In this document: positions 40,184-49,140 of the stretch, in pieces | Layout: the number at the start of each line of letters is the position of its first letter | Position numbering within the stretch: position 1 is the stretch's first letter | DNA from: Microbacterium algeriense | GTDB lineage: Bacteria; Actinomycetota; Actinomycetes; Actinomycetales; Microbacteriaceae | Reading direction: 5' to 3' | DNA length: 64,000 bases | Assembly: GCF_008868005.1 (NCBI RefSeq) | Contig: NZ_WAAO01000002.1 | Location: 1,178,001 to 1,242,000, forward strand | The notes under the pieces: model-generated | What the model was told of the DNA's origin: nothing | The model's input: the letters and a program-made list of their open reading frames with translations, nothing else | Databases searched by the model: none | Made by a program: the position numbers and the translations under genes

Positions 40184-41349
40184 GATGCGGGCGCGACCAC
40201 GGTCAGCAGCGCGCTCTCGGCGGTGAGCCCTGGTCCGAAGGCCATCGCCGCCACGCGGTCGCCCGCCTCCGCGCCCTCCTGCTCGAGGATGCGCTTCAGC
40301 ACGAACAGCACGGTCGCGCTGGACATGTTCCCGTACTCCCGGAGCGTCTCCCGCGCGGGGCGCAGCTGCGCGTCGCTCAGCGCCATCCGCTCCTGCACGC
40401 GGTCGAGGATGCTGCGCCCGCCGGGGTGGATGGCCCAGTGACGCACCCGGTCGCCCACGCGCCCGGCGGCGAAGGCCTCGGCGAGACCGTCCTCGCGGCC
40501 GTAGAGCGGCGCGAGCGCCCCGATGATCGATTCCCCGATGATCTGCGGCACGGCGGTCGAGAGGATCATCTCGAATCCGGAGTCGCCGATCGTCCAGGCC
40601 ATGTCGTCGACGCCCTCCGGCACGATCGCCGTGTGGAAGCCGTCGAGCCGGAGTGCGGGGACGGGCGTCGGCAGGTCTCTGGCGGTGACGATGCCCGCGG
40701 CCGCGCCGTCGGCGAAGAGCGAGGAGGCGACGATCGTGTCCGGGTCCTCGCTGGAGCGCAGGTGCAGCGTGCACAGCTCGACGCTCACGACCAGGACGAC
40801 GGCGTCCTCATCGGCCGTGCAGAACTGGCCGGCGGCACGCAAGGCGGGCATGGAGGCGTAGCAGCCCATGAAACCCAGGTGATAGCGCTGGACCGCATCC
40901 GACAGTCCGAGGGCCCGGACGATCTCATACTCCGGACCGGGCGCGTGGAAACCGGTGCACGACACCGTGATGACGTGCGTCACATCCGCCGGGGTCAGAT
41001 CCGGGTCGGCGTCGAGGGCACGGCGCGCCGCCTCGACGAACAGCTGGGACGCCTCCCGCGTGTAGAAGTCGTTGCGGGCCTTCGTGCCGGGCGAGAGCAG
41101 AAGGCCGGACGCCCGGTCGTAGAACACGGGCTCGGTCGGCTCCGCGTCCAGCGACAGCTCCTCGATCACGGTGTGACGGGTGTCGATGCCGGAGACGTTG
41201 AACGAGGTCGCCACGATGCGCTGCGCCAGGCGTCCGAGGTCGGGCTGAGCGGCGAAGACGTCGCGCACCTGCTCCTGCACGAGGACGGTCTCGGGGACGA
41301 TCGTCTGCAGCGATCGAAGCACAGGCGGTCGGCTCATGGTGTCACTCAA
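40180..41349 (-). CDS. Type III polyketide synthase
   Basis: A 389-residue chalcone/stilbene synthase-like homodimeric enzyme that extends an acyl-CoA starter with malonyl-CoA and cyclises the product. The catalytic triad is visible: C163 in LGFMGCYASMPAL, H308 in HWAIHPGG and N341 in YGNMSSATV. The starter is unknown; bacterial relatives make alkylresorcinols, alkylpyrones or tetrahydroxynaphthalene. It is the first gene of a coupled three-gene operon with a methyltransferase and a flavin monooxygenase. Confidence 0.93.
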   Translation of the reverse strand: MSDTMSRPPVLRSLQTIVPETVLVQEQVRDVFAAQPDLGRLAQRIVATSFNVSGIDTRHTVIEELSLDAEPTEPVFYDRASGLLLSPGTKARNDFYTREASQLFVEAARRALDADPDLTPADVTHVITVSCTGFHAPGPEYEIVRALGLSDAVQRYHLGFMGCYASMPALRAAGQFCTADEDAVVLVVSVELCTLHLRSSEDPDTIVASSLFADGAAAGIVTARDLPTPVPALRLDGFHTAIVPEGVDDMAWTIGDSGFEMILSTAVPQIIGESIIGALAPLYGREDGLAEAFAAGRVGDRVRHWAIHPGGRSILDRVQERMALSDAQLRPARETLREYGNMSSATVLFVLKRILEQEGAEAGDRVAAMAFGPGLTAESALLTVVAPAS

Positions 41350-41400
41350 GCACGCGACGCCGACCGGGGGGAAAGGGGTTGCGCCGGAACCGCCCGCGGC

Positions 41401-42015
41401 CTAGAAGCCGAGCGCGCGGGCGAGCTTGGAGTCGGACCCCGCCGGTCGTCCGCCTGCGGCGAGGACGGCCCGCTCCACGGCCTCGAAGAACGCTGCCCGT
41501 GCCGCGTCCTCGCGCGGGGCCGCAGGACCGAGCTCCACCTCCCACTCCCGCCACTCGCGCTGCACGTCGTGGCGGAGGTCCGTGGCCCGCACCCGGTCGT
41601 CGACGAACTCCGCCACGACGTCCGACCCGCTCAGGAGCAGGTAGGCGGTGCGGTCGTTCCGGATCCGGGCGAGCGGAGTGAGCACGCCGGTGGACCATTC
41701 GGAGACGGCGGCCACGACGGACACCGGGATCTCCTCGCCCTCCCCGAGCGGCCAGCCGAGTTCGAGCCGGCCGTCTCCCTGTCGCGGCCCCTTCACGTGC
41801 CAGCCCTCGTCGGGTCCGCCGGAGCGCCGACGCAGGGCCACGCCCGCGCGGGCGAGCTCGCCGTCCGCGGTGTCGAAGTACCGCGCGTCCAGGATGCGCA
41901 CCTCACCGGCGGTGACCGTGTCGACGCCGGGGATCCCGGCCCAGTCCGGCAGCGGGGTGCTGTCGTCGACGTCGAACTTCCGCTCGACCTCGACGGAGCG
42001 GGACGGCTCAGTCAT
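41401..42015 (-). CDS. CYTH domain protein (triphosphate tunnel metalloenzyme family)
   Basis: A 204-residue CYTH protein. The N-terminal VEVERKFDVDD contains the ExExK signature, and basic and acidic strands of the tunnel follow (RYFDTADGELARAGVALRRR, WHVKGPR, EWEVELG). Family members hydrolyse triphosphates such as tripolyphosphate or thiamine triphosphate, or form cAMP; the substrate cannot be assigned. The ATG at 42015 overlaps the previous gene by eight bases. Confidence 0.85.
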   Translation of the reverse strand: MTEPSRSVEVERKFDVDDSTPLPDWAGIPGVDTVTAGEVRILDARYFDTADGELARAGVALRRRSGGPDEGWHVKGPRQGDGRLELGWPLGEGEEIPVSVVAAVSEWSTGVLTPLARIRNDRTAYLLLSGSDVVAEFVDDRVRATDLRHDVQREWREWEVELGPAAPREDAARAAFFEAVERAVLAAGGRPAGSDSKLARALGF

Positions 42016-42220
42016 CCTCGAGCGTGAGGTCCTCGAGGTTCTCCTCGAACCAGTAGTCGACCTCCGTCGGTCCGTCGCCCTCGCCGGTGTTCTGCGGCTC
42101 GCCACGGCGGTTGTAGACCACCTGCGTCTCGCTGTAGGGGACGATCAGCTTGTCGTCCGCGTCCTCGAGGGGGATGATCTGCCCGTCCAGCGGGCCGCCG
42201 TGAAGTCGTGCGAGTGCCAT
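42008..42220 (-). CDS. Small conserved acidic protein, unknown function
   Basis: A 70-residue protein beginning MALARLHGGPLDGQIIPLEDADD, with a strongly acidic C-terminus (EENLEDLTLEDD). I recognise it as a conserved actinobacterial small protein without known role. It overlaps the CYTH gene start by eight bases, so the two are probably translated together. Confidence 0.65.
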   Translation of the reverse strand: MALARLHGGPLDGQIIPLEDADDKLIVPYSETQVVYNRRGEPQNTGEGDGPTEVDYWFEENLEDLTLEDD

Positions 42221-42270
42221 GTGCTTCAGGGTAGACCCGTCTTCGCGGTATCGGCGTCAGACAGGCGGAT

Positions 42271-42741
42271 TCATCCGAGGACGATGCCGAGGACCGCCCC
42301 CGCGATCATCCACGGGCCGAAGGCGATCCGCGTCGAGCGGTCCGCCTTCCGCAGCGCGAGCAGCACGAGCGCGTGGAGGGCACCGAGCACGAAGGCCGAG
42401 GCCGCGCCGACGAGCAGCGCCTGCCAGCCGTGCCAGCCCAGCACGAGCCCGATGACCGCGGCCAGCTTCACGTCTCCCCCACCCATCCCCGCAGGGCTGA
42501 TCGCGCGGAGGCCGGCGTAGAGGCCGCCGAGGATGACCATGCCGAGCAGAGCCCGGACGAGCGACGCGCTGCGGCCGGCGACGAGGGCATCGACCGTTGC
42601 GAGCGCGAGCAGACCGGCGAGCGTCGGCAGCACGATCCGGTTGGGGAGGCGGTGGGTGCGGACGTCGATCACGGTCAGCCAGGCTCCGACGCCGAGGAGC
42701 GCGGTGTGCACGAGCGCGAGGAGCGCGAGCCGGAGGTCCAT
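42271..42741 (-). CDS. Minimal type IV prepilin peptidase (A24 family)
   Basis: A 156-residue membrane aspartic protease with about six helices. The two catalytic aspartate motifs are in WLTVIDVRTHRLPNRIV and GMGGGDVKLAAVIG. It lacks the N-terminal zinc/methylase domain of full-length PilD, like the TadV/CpaA type. No Flp pilin or tad secretion gene lies in the window, so its substrates must be encoded elsewhere. The gene is divergent from the mutasome operon. Confidence 0.88.
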   Translation of the reverse strand: MDLRLALLALVHTALLGVGAWLTVIDVRTHRLPNRIVLPTLAGLLALATVDALVAGRSASLVRALLGMVILGGLYAGLRAISPAGMGGGDVKLAAVIGLVLGWHGWQALLVGAASAFVLGALHALVLLALRKADRSTRIAFGPWMIAGAVLGIVLG

Positions 42742-42843
42742 CCCCGCAGGGTAGGAGATCGGCGACGCTCGCGGAGACGCCCTGTGGACAACGGAGCCGA
42801 TGTCCGCTGTACGAACTATCGTCGGCTCTACGGGTTGTTATAT

Positions 42844-42859
42844 TAGAATATATATTCGA
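42844..42859 (+). promoter_or_regulatory. LexA-like SOS box upstream of imuA'
   Basis: The 16-base sequence TAGAATATATATTCGA has a perfect 12-base palindromic core and fits the actinobacterial SOS box pattern (xxGAAx-N4-xTTCxx). It lies 13 bases before the imuA' start and overlaps likely -10 hexamers. LexA control of imuA'-imuB-dnaE2 is well established in other bacteria; here it is inferred. Confidence 0.75.
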
Positions 42860-42872
42860 GAAAGGATGTCCG

Positions 42873-43643
42873 GTGATCGGTCTCGATGCGGTGGCCTCGC
42901 TCGCCCCGGCGAGCGACTCCCGCGCGGGAGAAGTGCTGCGACTGCGGCGCGAGATCAGCAGGATGCAGCGACGGCGCAGCGAACACGCGCTGATCCCCCT
43001 CGACCCCGCCTTCGCCTCGCTCCTCCCGGAAGAGGGGCTGCAGACCGGCACCTCGTACACCGTCTCGCCCTCGCCGAGCCTCGTGCTCGCCCTCCTCAGC
43101 ACCGCCTCCAGGAAAGGGCACTGGTGCGCGGTGGTCGGCATGCCCACCCTCGGCGTCGAAGCCGCCGCCGCCTTCGGCATCGACCTCGCCCGGCTGATCC
43201 TGGTCCCCGATCCGGGAGAGCGCTGGCTCGCCGCGACCTCCGCCCTCGCCGAGGTCGTCCCCCTGATCGTCGTGGCGCCGGGCACCAGGGCCCGCGATGC
43301 CGACGTCTCCCGCCTGAGCGCACGCCTGCGCGATCGCGGATGCACCCTCCTGGTCGCCGAGACCCCCGGCGCAGCGCGCTGGCCGCAGAGCGAGGGGACG
43401 ATCCGGCTGCACGATCCGCACTGGCACGGACTCGGCGCAGGCTGGGGGCTGCTCTCGGACTGCACGGTGACGATCACCGCGCAGACCAGGCACAGCCCTC
43501 GCCCGTCGAGCGTGCGGGTGCAGCTGCCGGGAGGTCACGGCGCCGTCGAGGCCGTCGCGACCGAGCTCACCGCCCTGCCACCCCTCGCCGCCGTCCCCGA
43601 TGCCGCTCCCCCGGAGCTCCTGCGATGGGCGGAAGCCGGATGA
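42873..43643 (+). CDS. imuA': ImuA'-like RecA-related mutasome protein
   Basis: A 256-residue protein with distant RecA/ImuA character (GTSYTVSPSPSLVLALLS, HWCAVVGMPTLGVEAAAAFGIDLARLILVPDPG). The Walker A lysine loop of true RecA is degenerate, as in actinobacterial ImuA'. Partners are ImuB and DnaE2, with which it forms the translesion mutasome. The GTG start has an AAAGG site seven bases upstream. The stop overlaps imuB (ATGA). Confidence 0.85.
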   Translation: MIGLDAVASLAPASDSRAGEVLRLRREISRMQRRRSEHALIPLDPAFASLLPEEGLQTGTSYTVSPSPSLVLALLSTASRKGHWCAVVGMPTLGVEAAAAFGIDLARLILVPDPGERWLAATSALAEVVPLIVVAPGTRARDADVSRLSARLRDRGCTLLVAETPGAARWPQSEGTIRLHDPHWHGLGAGWGLLSDCTVTITAQTRHSPRPSSVRVQLPGGHGAVEAVATELTALPPLAAVPDAAPPELLRWAEAG

Positions 43644-45175
43644 ACAGCCCGCTCCGCGTCCTCGTGCTGTGGTTCCCGGACTGGCCCCTGCGCGCCGCTC
43701 TGGGCGCACCGCCGCATCCGCCCACCGCCCTGATCCAGGCGAACACGGTCGTCGCCTGCACCGCCTCCGCCCGAGAGCACGGCGTGCGCACCGGTCAGCG
43801 CCGACGGATCGCACAGGGGCATCTCGCCTCCCTCCGCGTGCTCCCGCACGACGCCGACCGCGACGAACGCGCCTTCCTGCCCGTGCTCAACCTCATCGAG
43901 CAGCATGCCCCGGGCGTCACCCTGCTGCGACCAGGGCTGGCGGTGCTCCGCGCCCGGGGCATCGCCCGCTATCACGGCGGCGAGGCGGAGGCCGCGGAGG
44001 CCCTCGCCGACATCCTCGCGACCGCGGGCTTCCCCGAGGTGCGCATCGGCGTGGCCGACGGCCCGTTCACCGCCGAGATCGCCGCACGCGGTCTCGCCCC
44101 CTGCACCGTCGTGCCGCCCGGCGGTGCGCGGGAGTTCCTGAGCCCGTACCCCGTGCAGGTGCTCCGCGACGAGCAGATCACCGGCCTCCTCGTCCGGCTC
44201 GGCGTCCGCACGCTCGGCGAATTCGCCGCGCTCACCCCGCTCGACGTGCGCGACCGCTTCGGCGAGCACGGCGCCCGGTTGCATGCGCTCGCCGGCGGCG
44301 CCGACTCCCGCCCGCTCACGCCACGCCCACCCGACCCCGAGCTGGCGCGGAGCATCGAGTTCGAGTCGCCGCTGGGCGGGACCGATCAGGTGGCCTTCGC
44401 CGTGCGGCAGACCGCGGATGCCGTGATGCTCGCTCTGGGAGACGCCTCGCTCGTCTGCACGGAGGTGCGGATCGACCTGACCGACGACGACGGGGGCGTC
44501 TTCTCGCGCTCGTGGCTGCATCCGACCTGCTTCGACGCCTCCGACCTGGTCGACCGGGTGCGCTGGCAGCTGGAGGCCCTGGCCGCGGAGTCCGCGAAGG
44601 AGCCGGTCGATGAGGCACGGGCGTTCGGCGGCATCGTGGCGGTGCGCATCCTCCCCGCCGCGGTGGACGATGCCGCCCACCACCAGCCGGGACTCTTCGG
44701 CTCCGGCACGGACGAGCGCCTGCACCATGCGGTCTCGCGCGTGCAGACCATGCTCGGCCATCAGGGGGTGGTCACGGCCGCCGTCTCCGGAGGGCGGTGG
44801 CTCGCCGACCGGCAGGTGCTCACCCCGTGGGGAGAGCGCACCGTTCCCCCGCGCGACCCGGCTTCTCCGTGGCCGGGCAGCCTGCCGGATCCGCTCCCCG
44901 CGGAGGTGTTCCTCCCCCCGCGCCCCATCGGAGTGCTCGGTGCGGACGAGGACGCGATCAGCATCGACGAGCGCGGGACCCTCTCGCAGCCGCCCGCCCA
45001 GATCGACGGAGCCGCCGTGCAGGCGTGGGCCGGCCCCTGGCCCGTCCACGAGCGCCGCTGGACGACGGGCGGCGGCAAACGAGGGCATCGGCTCCAGATC
45101 GTCGACGACCGGGATCGCGCCTGGCTGGTCTTCCACACCGGCGAGCGCTGGTGGGCCGAGGGGCGGTATCGCTGA
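43640..45175 (+). CDS. imuB: ImuB, catalytically inactive Y-family polymerase homologue
   Basis: A 511-residue Y-family-like protein that bridges DnaE2, the sliding clamp and ImuA'. Motif I of active Y-family polymerases (hydrophobic-DxD) is replaced by VLWFPDWPLRAA, and the second catalytic acidic pair is also missing, as expected for ImuB. The helix-hairpin-helix region (RLGVRTLGEFAAL) and little-finger segment are recognisable. The ATG at 43640 overlaps the imuA' stop; an ATG at 43625 is possible. Confidence 0.9.
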   Translation: MNSPLRVLVLWFPDWPLRAALGAPPHPPTALIQANTVVACTASAREHGVRTGQRRRIAQGHLASLRVLPHDADRDERAFLPVLNLIEQHAPGVTLLRPGLAVLRARGIARYHGGEAEAAEALADILATAGFPEVRIGVADGPFTAEIAARGLAPCTVVPPGGAREFLSPYPVQVLRDEQITGLLVRLGVRTLGEFAALTPLDVRDRFGEHGARLHALAGGADSRPLTPRPPDPELARSIEFESPLGGTDQVAFAVRQTADAVMLALGDASLVCTEVRIDLTDDDGGVFSRSWLHPTCFDASDLVDRVRWQLEALAAESAKEPVDEARAFGGIVAVRILPAAVDDAAHHQPGLFGSGTDERLHHAVSRVQTMLGHQGVVTAAVSGGRWLADRQVLTPWGERTVPPRDPASPWPGSLPDPLPAEVFLPPRPIGVLGADEDAISIDERGTLSQPPAQIDGAAVQAWAGPWPVHERRWTTGGGKRGHRLQIVDDRDRAWLVFHTGERWWAEGRYR

Positions 45176-48100
45176 TGGGCTGGCACAACCCGCCGCTGTC
45201 CTGGAACCAGCTGGAGCGCACGCTCAGCGGCGAGGAGGCCTCGCCGACGGCAGAGCCGCGCGGTCAGCGCACCGATCCGGGACCCGTGAGCCGCCGCCGC
45301 AAGCGCACCCCTCCCGCCGTGGTCCGACCGGAGGACGCGGTGCCCTATGCCGAGCTGCACGCCCACTCCTCGTACTCGTTCCTGGACGGAGCCTCCTCCC
45401 CCGAGGAGCTCATCGCGGAGGCCGAGCGCCTCGGTCTGAGCGCTCTCGCCCTGACCGACCACGACGGCTTCTACGGGGCCGCGCGCTTCGCCGAGGTCGC
45501 CGAGCTCATGGAGGTCCGACTGCAGACGGTGTTCGGGGCGGAGCTGTCTCTCGACCTCCCCGCACCGCAGCGCGGCATGCCGGACCCGGCGGGCGAGCAC
45601 CTGCTCGTCCTCGCACGCGGCATGGAGGGATACCACCGTCTCTCCGGGGCGATCACGGCGGCGCAGCTGCGCGGAGGAGAGAAGGGCCGCCCGGTGTATG
45701 ACCTGGAAGACCTCGCCGCCCGCGCCGAGGGGCACTGGACGATCCTGACCGGGTGCCGCAAGGGCGCCGTCCGGCGGGGGCTGGAGATCGGCGACGCCGC
45801 CACTCCGCTGCAGCACCTCGTCGACCTGTTCGGCCACGACAACGTGGCCGTCGAGCTCGTCGACCACGGGGATCCGCAGGACACCCGCCGCAACGACGCC
45901 CTGGCCGAACGCGCCAGGCGGATGCGGCTGCCGGTGGTCGCGACCAACAACGTCCACTACGCCACACCAGCCCAGGCGCCGCTCGCGGAGGCCGTGGCCG
46001 CCGTCCGCGCCGTGCGCAGCATGGACGAGCTCGACGGCTGGCTGCCCGCCAACGGCGGAGCGCACCTGCGCAGCGGAGCGGAGATGTCGGCGCGCTTCCA
46101 GCGCTACCCGGGGGCGATCTCGTACGGACTCGAACTCGCGGCGGCGTCCGCGTTCCCGCTGCGGCTCGCTCGTCCTGCGCTGCCGCAGCAGAAGGTGCCC
46201 GACGGGCACACGCCGATGAGCTGGTTGCGGCACCTGGTCTGGGAGGCGGTGCCGTCGAAGTACCCACGACTGGATGACGAGGGTCGCCACCGGATCGCAC
46301 GGGAGCTGGACGTGATCGAGGAGAAGGACTTCCCCGGGTACTTCCTGATCGTGCACGGCATCGTCGCCGAGGCGCGCCGTCGGGGCATCCTCTGCCAGGG
46401 ACGGGGCTCGGCTGCGGCGAGCGCGGTCTGCTACCTCCTGGGGATCACCGCGGTCGACCCGATCCTCTACCGTCTCCCCTTCGAGCGGTTCCTCGCCACG
46501 ACCCGGCAGGAGGAGCCGGACATCGACGTGGACTTCGACTCCGACCGGCGGGAGGAGATCATCCAGTGGGTCTATCGGGAGTACGGCAGGGAGCGGGCGG
46601 CCCAGGTCGCCAACGTCATCCAGTACCGTCCGAAGAACGCGGTGCGGGACATGGCCAGGGCGCTCGGCCACTCCCCCGGTCAGCAGGATGCCTGGTCGCG
46701 TCAGGTCGACGGCTGGAGCACGGGCCTGGAGCCAGTCGAAGGACATGACATCCCCGAGAACGTGCTCTCATACGCCGGCGAGCTGCTGAAGGCGCCGCGT
46801 CATCTCGGGATCCACTCCGGCGGGATGGTCCTCACCGCCCGTCCGGTGGGCGAGGTCGTCCCGGTGGAGCATGCCCGCATGGAGGATCGAACCGTCATCC
46901 AGTGGGACAAGGACGACTCCGCGTTCATGGGCCTGGTGAAGTTCGACCTGCTGGGACTCGGGATGCTCGCGGCTCTCCAGCACTGCTTCGACCTCATCCG
47001 GGAGAACACGGGCGAACTGTGGCGGCTCGAGACGATCCCCAAGGAGGAGGCGGCCGTCTACGACATGCTCTGCCGTGCGGACTCCATCGGGGTGTTCCAG
47101 GTGGAGTCCCGGGCCCAGATCGGCCTGCTCCCCCGGCTGCAGCCGCGCAGCTTCTACGACCTCGCCATCCAGATCGCTCTCATCCGCCCAGGTCCCATCC
47201 AGGGTGGAGCGGTGCACCCGTTCGTGCGGCGCAAGATGGCGAAGGACCGCGTCGACGAGGAGAACCGGGAGCGTGCGAAGCGGGGCGAGGAGCCGGTGGA
47301 GTTCCCCATCCCCTACCCGCACAGCGACCTGGAGCCCATCCTGAAGCGCACCCTGGGCATCCCGATCTTCCAGGAGCAGCTCATCCAGATGGCCACCGCC
47401 ATCGGCGACTGCACGGCGGACGAGGCCGACCTGCTGCGACGGGCCATGGGGTCGAAGCGGGGCCTGGAGAAGATCGAGAAGGTCAAGGACAAGCTGTACG
47501 CGGGGATGGCCAGGCGCGGGCTCGATGCCGAGGCGTCTGATCGCATCTACGCGCAGATCCAGGCGTTCTCCAACTTCGGCTTCGCGGAGTCGCACTCGCT
47601 GTCGTTCGCCCTGCTCGTCTATGCCAGCTCCTGGCTGAAGCTGCACTACCCCGCGGCGTTCCTCGCCGGTCTGCTGCGCTCGCAGCCGATGGGCTTCTAC
47701 TCGGCGGCGACCCTCACCGCGGATGCGCGACGGCACGGCGTGGACGTCCGCCGCCCCGACCTGCACCTCTCCGGGGCGACCGAGACCCTGGAGCCGCTCG
47801 ACGAGACCACGGCGGCGGGGCCGACGGGGCGGGACTCGTGCCTCGCCGTCCCTCAGCCGCCCCCGCTGCGCTTCGACAGGGAGGCGCCGGATGAGTCGGC
47901 CGCCCATCGCAGGGACGGCGGGTTCGCGGTGCGCCTCGGACTCAGCGGCATCCGCGGGATCGGGGTGCCGCTGGCGGAGCGGATCGTCGCAGAGCGAGAG
48001 GCGAACGGCCGGTATCGAGACCTGCACGACCTGGTGCGGCGGACGGATGCCACCGCCGCGCAGGTCGAGGCGCTCGCCACCGCCGGCGCTTTCGCCTGTC

Positions 48101-48627
48101 TGGGCTTGGAGCGGCGCGAGGCCATCTGGCTCGCCGGGGCCGCCGCCGAGGACCGCTCCCGTTTCCTCCCGGGGACGACCGTCGCGGTGCAGCCGCCGCT
48201 GTTCGCGGATCAGACCAGTTACGAGCGGCTCTCCGCCGACCTCTGGGCAACGGGTGTGTCGACCGATGATCATCCGATGGCGCATTTCCGGGAGGCCCTG
48301 CGGGCCCGCGGCGTGCTGACCGCGACCGATCTGCAGGAGCACGAGGTCGGTCGTCGTATCGAGGTCGCCGGGCTCGTCACGCATCGTCAGCGGCCCGCGA
48401 CCGCCGCCGGGGTCACGTTCGTGAACCTCGAGGACGAGAGCGGCCTGGTGAACGTGGTGTGCTCGACGGGGGTCTGGAACCGTTACCGGCGGGTGGCCCG
48501 TGAGTCGCCGGCGCTCATAATCCGCGGCATCCTGGAGAGGTCGGCGGAGGGTGTGGTGAATGTGCTCGCCGACGGCTTCGAGGATCTGCGCACGGGGCTC
48601 GCGCACCGCTCCAGGGATTTCCGCTGA
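45175..48627 (+). CDS. dnaE2: DnaE2 error-prone DNA polymerase III alpha subunit
   Basis: A 1150-residue C-family polymerase responsible for damage-induced mutagenesis. The PHP domain starts AELHAHSSYSFLDG (about residue 59) and includes ALTDHDGFYGA. The polymerase active site PDIDVDFDSDRREE is near residues 447-460. The C-terminal OB-fold (RRIEVAGLVTHRQRPATA) is present. The ATG overlaps the imuB stop by one base (TGATG), completing a tightly coupled three-gene cassette. Confidence 0.95.
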   Translation: MGWHNPPLSWNQLERTLSGEEASPTAEPRGQRTDPGPVSRRRKRTPPAVVRPEDAVPYAELHAHSSYSFLDGASSPEELIAEAERLGLSALALTDHDGFYGAARFAEVAELMEVRLQTVFGAELSLDLPAPQRGMPDPAGEHLLVLARGMEGYHRLSGAITAAQLRGGEKGRPVYDLEDLAARAEGHWTILTGCRKGAVRRGLEIGDAATPLQHLVDLFGHDNVAVELVDHGDPQDTRRNDALAERARRMRLPVVATNNVHYATPAQAPLAEAVAAVRAVRSMDELDGWLPANGGAHLRSGAEMSARFQRYPGAISYGLELAAASAFPLRLARPALPQQKVPDGHTPMSWLRHLVWEAVPSKYPRLDDEGRHRIARELDVIEEKDFPGYFLIVHGIVAEARRRGILCQGRGSAAASAVCYLLGITAVDPILYRLPFERFLATTRQEEPDIDVDFDSDRREEIIQWVYREYGRERAAQVANVIQYRPKNAVRDMARALGHSPGQQDAWSRQVDGWSTGLEPVEGHDIPENVLSYAGELLKAPRHLGIHSGGMVLTARPVGEVVPVEHARMEDRTVIQWDKDDSAFMGLVKFDLLGLGMLAALQHCFDLIRENTGELWRLETIPKEEAAVYDMLCRADSIGVFQVESRAQIGLLPRLQPRSFYDLAIQIALIRPGPIQGGAVHPFVRRKMAKDRVDEENRERAKRGEEPVEFPIPYPHSDLEPILKRTLGIPIFQEQLIQMATAIGDCTADEADLLRRAMGSKRGLEKIEKVKDKLYAGMARRGLDAEASDRIYAQIQAFSNFGFAESHSLSFALLVYASSWLKLHYPAAFLAGLLRSQPMGFYSAATLTADARRHGVDVRRPDLHLSGATETLEPLDETTAAGPTGRDSCLAVPQPPPLRFDREAPDESAAHRRDGGFAVRLGLSGIRGIGVPLAERIVAEREANGRYRDLHDLVRRTDATAAQVEALATAGAFACLGLERREAIWLAGAAAEDRSRFLPGTTVAVQPPLFADQTSYERLSADLWATGVSTDDHPMAHFREALRARGVLTATDLQEHEVGRRIEVAGLVTHRQRPATAAGVTFVNLEDESGLVNVVCSTGVWNRYRRVARESPALIIRGILERSAEGVVNVLADGFEDLRTGLAHRSRDFR

Positions 48628-48640
48628 CGCAGGCGCGTCC

Positions 48641-49024
48641 TCACCAGAAGCGCTCGGGCTCCTCCGCCGGCGGCCGGTCGGCGCCTCCCCACCTGTCGGC
48701 TTCGGCCTTCGCCGCATCCGCTGCGGCATCCGCTCCGCGCAGGGCGATCTTCGCACCGGTCGCGCCGGGACCGATCGGGTCGACCAGCAGGGTCGTGCGG
48801 GCGCCGGTCCCGCCGATCGTCACGGTGCACTCGATCACCCGCCCGATCCAGCGGGAGATGTCGCCGCTCGGCTCCTCGGGGCGGCGATAGCGGATCCCCG
48901 TGTCGAGGTCGACGACCGAGAGCAGCACGGGCTCCTCGCCGAGCGGATCGACCTGCTCGGTCACCTCGACCCGGTGGCCGTGGGCGATGGCGACGTGAGC
49001 GGCGATCACGAGGAGTCTGTCCAT
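48641..49024 (-). CDS. Conserved hypothetical protein
   Basis: A 127-residue soluble protein, mostly beta in character (RVEVTEQVDPLGEEPVLLSVVDLDTGIRYRRP, RVIECTVTIGGTGARTTLLVDPIGPGATG) with an Ala/Asp/Glu-rich C-terminus ending EPERFW. I do not recognise a family. It converges with dnaE2, 13 bases apart. The coding frame is credible from codon usage and from the lack of any competing frame, but no ribosome site is obvious. Confidence 0.55.
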   Translation of the reverse strand: MDRLLVIAAHVAIAHGHRVEVTEQVDPLGEEPVLLSVVDLDTGIRYRRPEEPSGDISRWIGRVIECTVTIGGTGARTTLLVDPIGPGATGAKIALRGADAAADAAKAEADRWGGADRPPAEEPERFW

Positions 49025-49093
49025 GGATCCACCCTAGGCACGCCCGCCGGGAGATGACAGGGAGAGGCGGGAAGCACAGGTTCGAAAATTTCT

Positions 49094-49115
49094 TTGTCCC
49101 CCAAATGGCGGACAA
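49094..49115 (+). promoter_or_regulatory. Inverted repeat TTGTCC-N10-GGACAA, possible operator
   Basis: Two six-base arms lie in an AT-rich pocket just upstream of a TACCCT hexamer (49129-49134). The right arm falls in the expected -35 region of that promoter. A regulator is unknown. Confidence 0.45.
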
Positions 49116-49128
49116 GCCGATTAAGGGG

Positions 49129-49134
49129 TACCCT
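49129..49134 (+). promoter_or_regulatory. Candidate -10 element for the structured RNA
   Basis: TACCCT lies six bases before the first hairpin, so transcription would start at about 49141. The -35 is weak and overlaps the inverted repeat. Inference. Confidence 0.4.
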
Positions 49135-49140
49135 GCACTC

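Noticed and set aside
43640-45175. Active DinB (Pol IV) polymerase
   Set aside because: The acidic catalytic residues of Y-family motif I are missing and the gene sits between imuA' and dnaE2, which is the ImuB pattern.
44761-48756. Two long minus-strand open frames opposite imuB and dnaE2
   Set aside because: They are shadows of genes with clear polymerase motifs; no motif is visible in the shadow translations.
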